The notes: generated by a model from the sequence alone, not told the origin. 64,000 bases of DNA from Prorocentrum cordatum (GCA_963575745.1 CAUYUJ010011447.1:494001-558000), one strand, 5' to 3'; positions 20,972-32,735 are shown, numbered from the stretch's first letter. A program made the numbers and translations.

Positions 20972-23900
20972 CTATGGCACGGCCTTGGTGCCCGGGCACA
21001 GTGCTTCAACCGTCGCGTCGAAACGCAGAACCCAGTTCCTCGGGCTGTTGTAGAGCTGTTTGACGGCTCTGTCGACACCCGCTTCTTCTCCCGAGCGGCA
21101 CAGCACGCAAGTTCGCTGCACCAGGCGGGGATTGGCCTGCCTCTTGAAGAACTTGCAGAGCTTCCTGGGGCTCTTGTAATAGATCGCACACCCACTCGGC
21201 GTCTGGGCAAGCGCTCGCAAAACGTGGGGCAGTGTAGGCAGGTCTTCCGCGAGAGCCTCTGTTACAGCCACGTGGTAGCTCTTGCTCGAGTTCCGAAGCT
21301 TCTCCGTGTACTGGATGCCTTTTGGAGAATCCCCCCGTGCAAAGTCAGTCGGCGTTGTGAAAAAAAAAAAGCTCCCGTGAACGCTGCTACGATCTGGGCG
21401 GCGATGCAACTGTCGGTGTCAGCTGTTGGCGCCAAGACTACGCCCCCCTTCTCCCCCTGGGCCGTATGACGGGCAAGATAGTCCAGGAAGTCCACCGGGT
21501 CCTGAAACACCTTGAAACGCAAGCGCTGCGCCTTGTTGCGAGCGTCCAATCTACCATGCGAGCCAGCATGAGCCCAGCGGGGCGCGGGGGGGGGCAGCAA
21601 GCAAGCGTCGCGGCCCGCAGCTGGCCTGGCACTGCGCAGGACTTTCTTCTCTCGGGTACTCCTGGCCTTGGCGGCGGCCTTCGCCCCTCCAAGATTGCGC
21701 TCTCGGATCTTGGCCTCCCGCTTGGCGACGGCGGCGACGACTTTTGCAGCGGGCCCGACTGGATCTGCGCCGCTCGCCTGGGCCGCCTCCTGAGCCAGCG
21801 CAGCGAGATCGGGGGCGCCCTCCGCGAGAAGGCGGGCGCGCTTGCTCGGGGAAGCGGCCACCATGGCGTCGACGGCAGCTGCTCGCCTGCGCCCGAAGCC
21901 TACCTCTGTCCGACGTGCTGCCCCAGGCTCCCGCGTGCTTCCCTTGTCGCGCCTCTCGGCCCTCCTCAGCGGCACGATCTTCCCCTGCGCGACCTCGTGT
22001 AGCTTGAGCACATGCCTGTACCAACGACTGGCGGGAGAGCTGCTCTCGTCGTTGTCGTCCAGCCACGTGCGCAGCAACCTGCTGGAGGGCGCCTGGTCCA
22101 CGAGCGTGCACTCCTCGACGGACGCGTCGAGGAGCCGCGCCCTCTCGGGGCAATGCGCCTCCGAGAAACGGCGGAATCGCCTCTCCAAGTTGCCCGTGCT
22201 CGTTTTCCATACGCGGAAGAGCTCCACGAGGCGACGGCCGCTGGGGAGCCCGGGCCACTCCACCGCAGCGCGGCCCCAAGCCTGCCGCGCGGTGCCCCCG
22301 TCTCGATGATGCACCTCGGCACGGGGCAACATTTGCCGCAGCTGGGAGATTGCCTTCTGCTCGGGGAGGTCTGCCGCCTGGCAGATGCGCTTCAGACAGG
22401 CCTCGGCTTCTGTTGCATGCTCTGCTGTTGCAGACAGGGACAGGGGGGAAGGCAAGCGAAAGGCTGTAAAGGCGTGCAACCAAGAATGCTCTGGCCGATA
22501 TAGCTTCATGGTCTCCTTCAAATTGGCCGCGATCCCCTGCGCTCGTCGAAGAGCCGCGTGGACGGCTTCGCGGGCTCGGGGCCCCGTGCTCCAATCGCCG
22601 ATACCAACGGTCTGGACGCCAGTGCCGCACGCGAACCGCTTCGTGGCCTTCAGAAACTTGAGGGTGACGCCAGTAAACGTGTTGGGGATGGCCAGAATAT
22701 TCCCCTGGACGAACAATGCATCCAGCTTGGAGAGGAAAGCGGCGGCCCTGGATTGAACGCTGGCAGCGTCGAGGTTGCCCTTGTCTCCGGTGGCGACCCA
22801 GGAGTAGTGCTCCGCGCTCAAGTCGGCCAGCAACCCCCCCCAGGAGCAGGCGCGAACTGTTCTCGCCCCCGAGCCCTTCCAGAATATGTCGGGCGAGAAT
22901 GCGCCGATCTTTGTCCTTCCCCTGGGACTCCACTCCGAGCGCCTCGAAAATGACTTCCCAACGCCGGCTTTCCCGTGCTAAGGGCCTCGCCCGACTGTTG
23001 AAACGCTGGGGGGCCCAGCCGAAGTTTCTGACGAACGCAGCGCCGTCTTCCACCAGCTGCTGCTCCCCGAGTGTGTTGCGGAACACGGTGGAGGTAGTCA
23101 GGAACTTGGCCAGACTTGGCGGCTTCTTACCCGTTACCAGCAGCTCGTCCGTGGTCGTTATTTCGCTGTCTCCTTTCATCGAATTGGCCAGAACCTTCTG
23201 GGACGAGTGAGACTCGCCCCACGCGTGAAACGCCAGCCCAGGGAACGTAGCTGTTGCAGCCAGGGGCGCACTTAGATCCGCCCCATCGCTGCACCATGCC
23301 CGAGCCTCCTGTCGCACATGCTTGTGCAAGTCCCCGTCCAGCTCCCCGCCTGCCGTCCGGCACGCGCGACGGACGCACTCCTCCAGCATGGAAGCCTTGC
23401 CGTCGCAGCCCATGCCCCGCGGGGGCCCCCGCATCCCGATCACCCGATCCACGATCCAGGGCCCTCTGGGGCCCAGCTGTTCCAGCCAGCCTGCCTTGAG
23501 ACCGTAGCTTGGGAGGAAGTCCAAAGCCTTCGGGATCGACCACAGCGCGGTGCCAATTTCGACCTGGTACGTGCGGTCGAGGCCGTCCGCGGCCAAACGA
23601 AAAACAGCACCATGTTTGAGGATCCTCTGCGTGATGATCTTCTCGTGCTGAGCCATGGTGGTCACCAGCCTTCGGCGCTGCCGACTAGACTCCAAAACTT
23701 GGCGGTCGCCCCCAACGAACGCACCCCGCCACACGTCGAAACTGCTGAAGGAACTGGTTGTCTCCAACATTGCACGGGTGGCGACCACTGCGCGGCAACC
23801 AGGGCGCTGGTCGGCGTTGCGGACGACGGCGGGCGCAGGCGCCAAGGCTGTTGCAGCTGCTGCAGCTGATGCAGCCGTTGTGGGGAACACAGACACGGGG

Positions 23901-24718
23901 AGACCCTGGTGCGCACCTTCCGCTCGAATCCGCTCATTCCACGCCGCTTCTGCTGCCTGGTGCTCATCGCACTGTGCGTGGCGCGCAAAGTTCTCCTTGC
24001 GTTGGAAACTCGCGGATCCCTGGCTTATGGTGGAATAGCAGCGAGCGCCCTTGAACGCCGAGCAGAACAAGCAGACTGCAAATCTACCACCTACGCAGCC
24101 TATCCAAGTTTCAATCTTCAGTGTAACTGGATTCGTCGCAGACATCGAGGCGCTCCACTTCTCCTTGTTCTTCCAAAATTTGCAAGCGCCGCAGGTGGAG
24201 ACGTGCTTTGGGTAGTCGTGGGTGGCGACGTGCTCCTCCAGGGCCATGGACAACGAAGGCGGGAACTTCTCGACTGCTTTGCTCGGGGCGGCCTTCGCCT
24301 TCGCTCTTGCAGCCGCGGCTGCCTCGCTGCCGGAGCCGCTGTCCTCTTCGGGGCCGCTGTCGGAGCCGCTGTTGGAGCCGCTGTCCTCTTCGGAGCCCGC
24401 TGCGTCGGCAACTCCGTCGGCGCCGTCGGCGCCGGACCCTGCGTCAGCATCGGCGTCCGAGCTGTTGCAGCTGCCACGGCTTGGCGAAACTGCCCTCGAC
24501 GAGGCCGCCGAGGCCGCGCGGCTCGACGGGGCCGCTCTCGACGAGGCCGCACGGCTCGAAGAGGAAGCAGGGCTCGGGGAAGCATAGCTCGGGGAAATCA
24601 AGGGAGAGGACGAGGCCGCAGGGCTCGGGGAAATCAAAGGAGAGGACGAGGCTGGAGGGCTCGGGGAAACCGCCCCAGCGGACGACAACATTATTTTGAG
24701 CCAAGTCCTACGGACCAC
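20972..24718 (-). pseudogene. zinc-finger, transposase-like protein broken at two homopolymers
   Basis: A minus-strand gene of ~1,180 residues if read through. Start 24718 (MVRRTWLKIML), then Ser/Ala- and acid-rich low complexity to ~145. Next are Cys176/Cys179 and a C2H2-like finger with Cys216/Cys219 and His247/His253 in a segment containing VCLFCSAFKGARC and FARHAQCDEH, similar to BED/TTF-type fingers of hAT-like elements. A long body follows (HAWGESHSSQKVLANSMKGD; LLADLSAEHYSWVATGDKGN; NTFTGVTLKFLKATKRF). The frame jumps at C8 (22834-22841) and again at A11 (21360-21370). Beyond the second run, coding continues to 20972 with LPTLPHVLRALAQTPSG and RTCVLCRSG. Both breaks at homopolymers could be sequencing errors or decay. 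The transposase link is inference; no DDE triad is assigned. Confidence 0.55.
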
Positions 24719-24719
24719 A

Positions 24720-24950
24720 ATGGTGACGATGGTAATGGTGATGGCGATGCTGATGGTATGGATTGTGATGGTGATGATGATGATGATGATGGGTACGGTG
24801 ATGATGGTATGGTGAGGGCGGTTGTGATGGTGATGATGGTGATGATGGCGATTCTGGATGCGATGAGCACCACCATCATCACCATCACCATCGCCACCAC
24901 CATCAGCACTACGATTTGATAACCACCATCATTACAATCGTCGTCGGCAT
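24720..24950. repeat. GAT repeat that switches strand in the middle
   Basis: Imperfect (GGT/GAT)n from 24720 to about 24866 is followed by (CAC/ATC)n to 24930, so the two halves are rough reverse complements. It lies between the zinc-finger gene start and the 3' end of the retroelement. Confidence 0.8.
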
Positions 24951-25699
24951 CAAAACACAAAAACACTCAACCGACTCAACCTAAAAACGCCCTGAATCAA
25001 GCCAGTCAAGTAGTTCCTTTTCATCTTGTAGTTGTGTATACCGCACTCCCATAATGTGTGCCCCGAGGTCAGCCTCCGATTCCTCATATATCGTGGGGCG
25101 CCGTCCATCCTCCTGAGGCGGTTCGGCTTCTGGGGCTTCTCTTGTGGTTGAGTCCGGTGTCGGTTCATCAGCCAATTCCTCAAGGACTTTGTCATATCCT
25201 GGTCAAAGCCCGCTTGAAGTTTGGTGGACTTCAGGCACTGGATGATTCTTGTATGTGCTCACCTAGTGATATCGTGAATGCTAAGAGCGGCGCCTTCTGC
25301 TTCGTAATAATGGAATCATGGTTTGTCAGCGTAACCCACCGGAGGTAGCTTGTGGATAATCTTGAATCACCTGACCGAAACTACGTTTTCAATGCGGAGA
25401 AAATTTCTGGTAAGGTATTGTAAAGCCAGATGTACCTTAGGAGATAGTCGGCTTGCACTTGTGATCTGAAGCATCCCCTTCTTGGTCGGGACATAGCCAA
25501 ATGCCGTGGCAGGTCACCCCGCAGATGAACTGGCCACGAGCGTCAACACTGTCCGTGACGCAGTGCTGTCGGGGCCAAATTCTCTGGCTATCAAAGCTTC
25601 AATATAGAGTGAATGTCGTGCACCGCTGCATTGTACCTGAACGTCGCGGTTTCCAACTCGACTGGTGACTTGACCCCTCTCGGGATCGTGTCCTACGAC

Positions 25700-27564
25700 T
25701 GGGAATGGGCCATTCCAGCCTCCCCAGTCGTCCTTCGTGGTTGTGGGGCGATAGTAGTCAACTAAACCTCTTACATCTTAGTAATGCTGACCGGTGATAG
25801 TTGTCTTAGTACGTAATGCACGATTGGTCTTGGATACTGCAGTGGCCTGTGTGATAGCTGCAATGCGTACCTTGCGTATCATCTGCTCACGAGAATGATC
25901 CGACGTTTCCGTCGGCTGCTCGTGATCCACGATAGGCAAGTCAGGGAGCATTGCCAGTTGCCGTCTAAACAGGGCGCTGCATGGCGACACCTCACTATAG
26001 AAGGTGAACGCGTTGGCGGCAAACAAGGCCTCACGCAGTAGCCGTGTGGACACAAGAGGTATATCGAACCTGTTGAGTTCAGCTTCCATGACATGAAGTA
26101 GATGGCACAATCAGCCATGTCTGGCTTCGATTGTCGCAACGTGTGTCCACGCGCAAGCATCCTTAGTTCAGTGCCCTTTGCCTGAAGGACTGCTCTCGCA
26201 GTGTCCTTGCTGAGGGTACCCTTTCCATCGGAGAAGAGTACCATTGCAGGTCCAGTTTGCATCCAGCACTGATGGTACGCATCCAGGATCCTGGTCATCG
26301 TCTTGTCTGGTACCTCCATTCCAGTAGCGTAGCGAATACAACGATCGATGATATGAAATATAATATGCTCTTGTTTGTAAAACATAAGGTCACATACAAC
26401 TTCTTCGTTGAACTTGCCAGGCAGCTCAGTAGATAGCATAACCGCATGCCCAGGCTTGTCCCGCGCCCTGCACTCCCGACATGTATCGCAGACACCTTTA
26501 ATCAAATTGAGTCTGACTTTGTCCAGACCTACCTTGGTTAAAACGAGTCTCATCTTGGGCTCTTTCGCATGGAACGAACGCAAGTGTAGCTTCCGCAGCT
26601 CGCATGTTACCACGCTTGGGTCAAGGCTTCCTAAGTTTTGTAAACTGATTTGTTCGTCGAACCTTGACCAGTCTGGAAGTCGTGGTCGTGCAGCAGGGTT
26701 ACCCGCTGGTGGCGGTGGAATTGGATCCCCTCCTTGCTGTCGGCCACGTCTGACTCTAATCTGTGGCGGTCGGGGGTGGTCATCCGATACCCCAGCTCCG
26801 CAGGAGGCAGGTTGCCCTGCAGCAGGTTCAGCAGCATGTCTGCCTACTGTAATGTCGTGGCTGCTGGCGCCCGCTGTGGGTCCGGCTCTAGAGCCGGGTC
26901 TTGGTGCTCGTAGCCGCGCAAGTGGTGGCGCGGCTTGTGCCTCGGGTGGTGGTCCTGCTGGTTCGGCAGGAGCCGGTGGTATTTGTCCGTGATAGTCGGG
27001 CAGCTTCCAAGGTTTGGCAAACTTGCATTTGCCAGGTGTCCGTACATGTCCAGGCTTGTTCTGGCCGTAGTTCTTCTTACAGCTCGGACATTCCCAGTGG
27101 TGGTCTTCCCTATCAGACCACCTGCAATGCTTGGGGTTTCTGCCATGTCAGAGAGTGTGTACGTTATCATTATCCGCGCATGCAAAACATCCTGGCCCTC
27201 CGGAGGGCGGTCTCGTGATCGAACCGTCGGGCTGCCGAGGAATAGTTGGATCGCCCAAATCATATCCCCTCACGCCGGTGACTAGCACGGTGGAAGAATA
27301 AGGGTGACCATGCAAGGGATCACGGTGCACCTGGAATAGATCGCGTGCGATCTGAACTGCGACGACGAAAAGAGAATCGTTGAAGTATAATGTGCAGCCA
27401 TGAAAACCGTCGAAGATCGTACTGACGCATGGCAACCTTACCACAGAACTGAATATGTGGATGATCTTATGTGTGGTGTTCATGCCCAGTGTCAAAAATG
27501 ACTTGGGAATTGAAATATGAAGGTCGTCTAGTCGTTCTGCAGTTGGGTTGTAGCATGACAGCAT
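25700..27564 (-). pseudogene. retroelement CCHC finger and integrase
   Basis: A single minus-strand frame is open from 27564 to about 26150 except for one TGA at 27148-27150. It encodes a Cys/His finger (WECPSCKKNYG, then HVRTPGKC), a Pro/Ala-rich linker, then a zinc-like CDTCRECRARDKPGH. The integrase core follows: first Asp in VVCDLMFYKQ, second Asp in LFSDGKGTLS. The third residue (Glu) lies in IEARHG, reachable only after a one-base shift near 26145, followed by an in-frame TGA. Downstream, ANAFTFYSEVSPCSALF and LAMLPDLPIVDHEQPTE continue the domain. The tail GGWNGPFPVV resembles the GPY/F module. Integrases insert the cDNA; this copy is dead. Confidence 0.75.
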
Positions 27565-28612
27565 TGACGAAGCAAACGTCTAGGTAGTGCATCACTGCAC
27601 CCTGGACATCCTTGTTTCCAAGGTCAACGTACGAGCGTTTGTCCAGGTTTCCCTCGGAAGACAAGCCTCAGCGGAATACTAGCTGCGATGCACCTCCGCT
27701 TTCTCCGCACATTTCCAACATGTCAACCTTGCTGCGTCGCCATAGCATAACGTCGGGATTATGGAGAATACATCTGCGTAGGATTCAGCCGGTGGCCCCG
27801 CAAGTAGAGCGATGGAGATTTCCTCTTCACCATCGCTTTCCGTGTCGGAGCCAAGGGGAACGTCGGTGTAGTACGCGCTACATCCGAGACCTTTGAGGTC
27901 ATCCCCGCAGTCGTCGTTGCCTTCTTCGACTACCTTGGGTACCTTGCGTGGCTTGATGCCTGCTTCTTTGTCGGATTTCTGTTTTTCTTTTTGATTGATT
28001 CGGGCATCGGTAGGTAGCGCTGTCTGTTGTTCAGCATCAGGTGAACTTGTGTCGGAAAGTCGGGAATAGAGGGGAGCGCGCGGCCGCGATCAATCGAAGG
28101 GGGAGGGTGGCGATCGTCATCGACGAACGCAACTCGCCTTGGACGTGGTCGCGGGTCCTCCTGTCCGATGAGAGCCGTTTCTGGCGGCTCCAGTATAACC
28201 AGATACGAACGTTTGTTTTGCAATTCGGTAACGGCGCATTGTAGTTGTACCCGGTAGGCTGGTCCTGGATCTTGGTGTCTTGTACAGTCTGATTGTCGCC
28301 CAGGTTCATCCTTGCCCGTCTTGCGACATGGTCTCATCCAGAGCCAATCTTCGGAGGCTGAACGTAAGTTCGAGCTCCCTTATCCATTCGTGTGCGGGTG
28401 CTGAGGTGTGCAGCACTCGTGTGATTTCTTTATATTTAGTGTAAATCCATGTGGTTAATCAATCTCGCGGTCATGATAGCCAATGTTTTGTCGCGCCACT
28501 ATGCCTCCTGAGCGCCCTGGCCATGCCAGTCCAATTCATGTTCAGCAAGTTGAGCAGGTTCCCCTGGAGCTTGACACGTCCATCTTCACAAAGTGGTTGG
28601 GGCGCGCGCGTA

Positions 28613-28921
28613 GGTAACCCGGAGAAGCAATTAAGGAACCCCCCGGCGTTATCATTAGCACCGCGCCGTAATTAAATAATTATGTTGGGGGGGGTTCGCC
28701 GAGCGATATTATTAGCACCGCGCAAATGGAAGGAAAATCAATCATTCCAGCGCCCCGCCTCGGGTGGCATCCCAATTAGACTTGTAATCTGGCACCCGTG
28801 GGACCCGTGCGATCTGGTGCACCCCCTCCTGGTGCCAGGATAACGCTTCCGGGTGCCGGGTGTGTTATCCTTTCACCGGAGAGGGGGGGGGGTCCTTAAT
28901 CGCTTACTCGGGTTAGTTACC
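28613..28921. mobile_element. 309-bp terminal-inverted-repeat insertion (MITE-like)
   Basis: The left end GGTAACCCGGAGAAGCAATT (28613 on) and the right end read in reverse (GGTAACTAACCCGAGTAAGC, from 28921 back) form imperfect inverted repeats of ~35 bp that end in ATTAAGGA plus a poly-C run. The inside holds two copies of ATTAGCACCGCGC (about 28655 and 28713) and AT-rich sequence, with no ORF. It sits inside the retroelement. A target-site duplication is not clear. Confidence 0.7.
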
Positions 28922-29868
28922 ACCTGCGGATATGATCCGCTCGGCAACTTACTTGCGCGGTCGTATTTCAGACCAGAGTGGAATCGTCGCGCACGCATGA
29001 CCTGCAAGTCGAGATCTCCAATGGCATATCACGTGGGACCCTGTTTCCAGAAATAACCTGGCGGTCCCACTAGTACAATGGACATGCGTAGAGCCCGAGC
29101 CTTAGTCATCAAATTTTGGATGCGTTGACAATGTGGCCCTGCCCGCTTTCCAGGCAACCGAACGTGCCAGTCAGCGGGCGCTGCCACCCACAAACATTGA
29201 TAATCCCCCGAAAGTAGAGCACCCAAATACAATGTACCAGTGGAGGCCATAACCTCTGCAGGTGTAATGCGGTCACACATGTAACCACGAGCTCGGAGTT
29301 CAGCGCAAGCTGTCCGTATGCCCTCAATGACAAGTGCACGAAAATGATAATGATGCGATGAGCGTTGATTTGCTGCAGCGGCCACACAGCCGGGTCCACT
29401 GATGTCCTTGGCAGCCGCGCAGCCGGGCTTGCCAATGCCCCTGGCGCGCGCAGCCGGTGCCTGAGGAAAGAATGCCAGTTTCCCCGCGCTAGATGACAGA
29501 ACCTGAGTGTTCGGCCTGTCGGAGCAAGCGCGGGTGGCCGTGGCGCGGGCCTGCCCCCGTCACTCATTTTCAAGCGGTGGGGGCGTCCAAATGCCCGTGC
29601 CATGCTGCGCTGCAGAGCCGCTGCTTGAAGTAAAATATCAAAATTCTCAGCGGCATCATCCCCTTCTGCAGGTGTCCCTGCCTTCGCGTCGGTCGGCATC
29701 CACTAATTGACCTCCTCGTAGATGGCCTGATAGACCTTCGCCTGCAAGTGGCGCGAGGCGAAGTCCTGGTCGGCCGGTGCAGGGATAGGCCCGAAGGACG
29801 CATTCCTGCGATGCCAGGTCTTCAAGGTGTTATTCACCAAAGACTGGGTCGTAGAAACAAGCGACTCC

Positions 29869-30951
29869 TCAATAATGGAGGAGATGATGCCCTTGGTATC
29901 CTGTAACATTATATGTATGGGCGTCGCTCATACCAGGTGCCCCCGCAGCTGGCCCTGCGCCAGCTGCCTCTTTGACGAGCAGCGGGGCATCCTCGCAGTG
30001 AGGGTTGGCCGTGCTAGTAGACGACATCGACCTTCTGTCCCCAGTTGCGGCCCCGCGCTCTTCGACCTCGAGCGCCAGATGCCCAGGAGGCGTTTTCATC
30101 AAACCAAATACTCCGGCACCCTTCCCAAGGAGGAGCTTGTACATATCAGAGCCGGGGATTATCATCTTCTCGTGCCACTGCTCCAGGATCAGGATAGTCC
30201 CCATTTTAGACATACACCTCAGGCCCAGGATAGGAAGGAGATTTCCCCCTGAACCCTCAGCCACGTTAGCTGAGTAGGTATCGAGTCTCGGCACAGCAGG
30301 TGCCCCCGCCGGATCTCCATTTTCCTTGCAAGCAATTTTGCAGTGCAAGGACTTGTCACATACAGCGGCACCACGTCCAATTCCCGACACGTGGAGCCTC
30401 TTCGTCAGGTTCAGCTTCTTGATGTCGTGTCCATGGGAGCGGGATACCCGTTCAAATGTCTGTGCCGTTTTTAGACCAACGATGTCGATGCTGCTGCCAA
30501 TGTCCAGAAGGATTGTCAGCATTCCATCCACCATGGTCCCGCTGTTCACTATCAGGGCCAGTTCATGGCGTTCTCCGAATATTCCTGGCACTTCAGGCAG
30601 CGTCGAAGCATACGTACCCTTGCGGCGCCTCTGTTCCAACACCCAATCGTTCCTTGTCAGAGACGTGAAGACGTTCATGCATCCGCGGGCCCCCTCCTCC
30701 GTAGTGGGGTTCTTCTCGAAAGTCCAAGCCGTGGGATACTCGCCATGCATGTGCGGGTGTGGTGCAGACGCGGGCGGCATGTCCATGAACGTATCCTCCT
30801 CGGCACGCGTGCCCATCTGGCCATCCGTGTTCACCATCAACAAAGTGTGTGGCATGTCGCGCTCGGATATCGCACTGATGCCGCTGCGCGCGCTCGCCGG
30901 GCTCTCCGTCCTGCGCTGGCTGCGCGGGCGGGTGTCTCGCCCATATGGCAT
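29869..30951 (-). CDS. retroelement aspartic protease region
   Basis: A 360-residue minus-strand ORF with no internal stop. Residues ~150-290 form a retropepsin-like domain. The active-site strand reads LTILLDIGSSIDIVG, i.e. D-I-G-S where most retropepsins have D-[ST]-G. A second-half motif NLLPILGLRCMSKMG matches the hydrophobic-hydrophobic-G turn. Retropepsins process the gag-pol polyprotein. The N-terminal 110 residues are unrecognised; the C-terminal 60 are Ala/Gly-rich with repeated AGAGPAAGAPG. It is in the same codon phase as the integrase segment. The D-I-G-S change may reduce activity. Confidence 0.6.
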   Translation of the reverse strand: MPYGRDTRPRSQRRTESPASARSGISAISERDMPHTLLMVNTDGQMGTRAEEDTFMDMPPASAPHPHMHGEYPTAWTFEKNPTTEEGARGCMNVFTSLTRNDWVLEQRRRKGTYASTLPEVPGIFGERHELALIVNSGTMVDGMLTILLDIGSSIDIVGLKTAQTFERVSRSHGHDIKKLNLTKRLHVSGIGRGAAVCDKSLHCKIACKENGDPAGAPAVPRLDTYSANVAEGSGGNLLPILGLRCMSKMGTILILEQWHEKMIIPGSDMYKLLLGKGAGVFGLMKTPPGHLALEVEERGAATGDRRSMSSTSTANPHCEDAPLLVKEAAGAGPAAGAPGMSDAHTYNVTGYQGHHLLHY

Positions 30952-31329
30952 GTAGGTATGTGGGGCTTGAAGCCACTGCGCGCTCCTCTTGGTGGCCCCC
31001 TACATACGCCTCTGCCACATGTCGTTGGCCGGCAAGGCGGCTGGTGCAGTCGTGGCGAGTGTCCCTGCATTGTTGGCTGTTTCCACGACTAATGGCATAG
31101 GCGCATCCAGAGCAGGTGCGGTAGCTTCCGTCGCCTGCACCGCGTTGGCTGATGAAGCGGGTTGCCCCGCAGGTGTCGTTGTAAGGACTGCCGCGTTGTT
31201 CGTCATCGCCGCCGCGATGCGGTTAACCTCTTCGGAAAGGTCCCTAAGTTCGTTGGCCCTTCGGAGTATTTATCCATGGCGATTTGCTGCGTCCTGATCT
31301 CCAGCAAGGGCATGATGCAACTAAGCTGT

Positions 31330-31882
31330 GATCAGACCAAAACCCCGGCAAATAGCGCAGGTTGCCTCAGTTGCAGTTCCTTCCATTTTGCCAGCCAACT
31401 GTCCGTGCACACGAGCGTGCGCAACTCGGTTTCAGCACCGCGCATGGAATATGACCACACAAGAGCCTCCAGACCTTGTCGCGATGCATGAAGTGGCCCA
31501 GGCGCATGGTACACTTGTTGAAAGCACCGTCGCTGATGACCGGCGGTGTTGCCGATGGCCTGATACGCGTCTGGCGCTCCAGAGTAGTTTCTCCAAGCTC
31601 ATACGGGATCGCTGGAACCGACGGTGGCTGCGTGGCTGCAAGCGCTGCCAGGTTAAATGCAGGTGTCCCTGCTGCGATTGAAGTAGCAGGTTGTTCCGCA
31701 CGACCCCGCACCCCGTTCGCTTGACGCTCGTGGTTGCGACGCTGGCGGGCCAATTGCATTGAGAGGTTGGCCTGCTGCGCCTCATGAGTGGCCATCATCT
31801 CTGGCCGCAGCTCCCCCATGGATGATGGCACCACCAGGCCGGGTGCCTGCTGAGTCACATCTGTGTCCATAGGGGTAGCCAA
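31330..31882 (-). pseudogene. retroelement segment with RING-H2 remnant
   Basis: The N-terminal part (MATPMDTDVTQQAPG, then Gln/Arg-rich LARQRRNHERQA) is low-complexity. The C-terminal part retains spacing like a RING-H2 finger: CTMRLGHFMHRDKVWRLLCGH in one frame, IFHARC in the next, and CAICRG in a further shifted frame, i.e. C-x2-[C lost]...C-x-H-x2-H-x2-C...C-x2-C. RING-H2 fingers recruit ubiquitin-conjugating enzymes. One Cys is Arg and two frame changes interrupt it. The reading is an inference from cysteine and histidine spacing. Confidence 0.4.
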
Positions 31883-32135
31883 ACATCAACAAAGAGGAAT
31901 CTGGCCCAGTACACCTGACGTATAACCAGAGCCGGGTGTCAACTGAGACTGATAGAAGTCGTCGGCTGTCGCCCGTGCATGCGGATTCTCTGGCTGCGTC
32001 CCCACGCGAGGGTTACCCGTCACCTGACCATGGTAGTCAGGATATAATGGGAAGTCCATCGGTGGTGCTGTAGGGCGCTCTGCAGCTGTCGGATCGCATG
32101 TCGGATGACTGAAAAATGCTGGCACGCATCCGCAC

Positions 32136-32735
32136 TTATTGGGGTATGTCCGGTGATCGATTTGAGTCCGGGACATGCTCCCGAGGCGGCGTCCAGCTAG
32201 CGCTAGGGAGGTCGATGCCGCCCCTGCGCATGCTCTGCGCGGCTTCTCGCATGTGCCGGTACATCCACTCTTGCTGACCAACCGAACTCTCGGTCCTTTG
32301 CGCAGCGTGGTGGTCAGGGAAAGCAGGTTGCCCCGCGTGTGGACGCGGCGATGCGAAAGGCGATGTCGCCTGAAAAGCCTGGTAGAGCTGCGGGTCCATC
32401 CGAATGCTGTGGAGCTTTGCCTGTCGGCTGTTGGTGCTCCCAGCACTCTGTGGAGTCCCGAATGAAGTTGTGACCCTACTCATAAGTGCAAACGACAAAG
32501 GTTGCCCTGCATGTACTGGCAGCTGCTGCGTCTGGGCACGCCGCGGACCGTTGGCGCACAGCATGTCGGTGGGAGGAATTCCACTCGACGTCATACCAGA
32601 CACGTCCGCACTCTGGGCCTGAATCCATGATCCGTCAGATCCCCCTGCAGGTGTCCCCGATTGATACCCTTCTCGCAACATAAATACCGCAGAGAATTCG
32701 ACCTCCTGGATGGGCGTCGGTTCGGGACACTTCAA
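32136..32735 (-). CDS. retroelement spacer ORF, Gln/Pro/Ser-rich
   Basis: A 199-residue minus-strand ORF (MKCPEPTPIQEVEFSAVF). It is low-complexity and rich in Gln, Ser, Pro and Arg, with repeated AGQP and SGTPAG units. No domain recognised. It probably belongs to the retroelement polyprotein between gag and protease. Confidence 0.35.
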   Translation of the reverse strand: MKCPEPTPIQEVEFSAVFMLREGYQSGTPAGGSDGSWIQAQSADVSGMTSSGIPPTDMLCANGPRRAQTQQLPVHAGQPLSFALMSRVTTSFGTPQSAGSTNSRQAKLHSIRMDPQLYQAFQATSPFASPRPHAGQPAFPDHHAAQRTESSVGQQEWMYRHMREAAQSMRRGGIDLPSASWTPPREHVPDSNRSPDIPQ

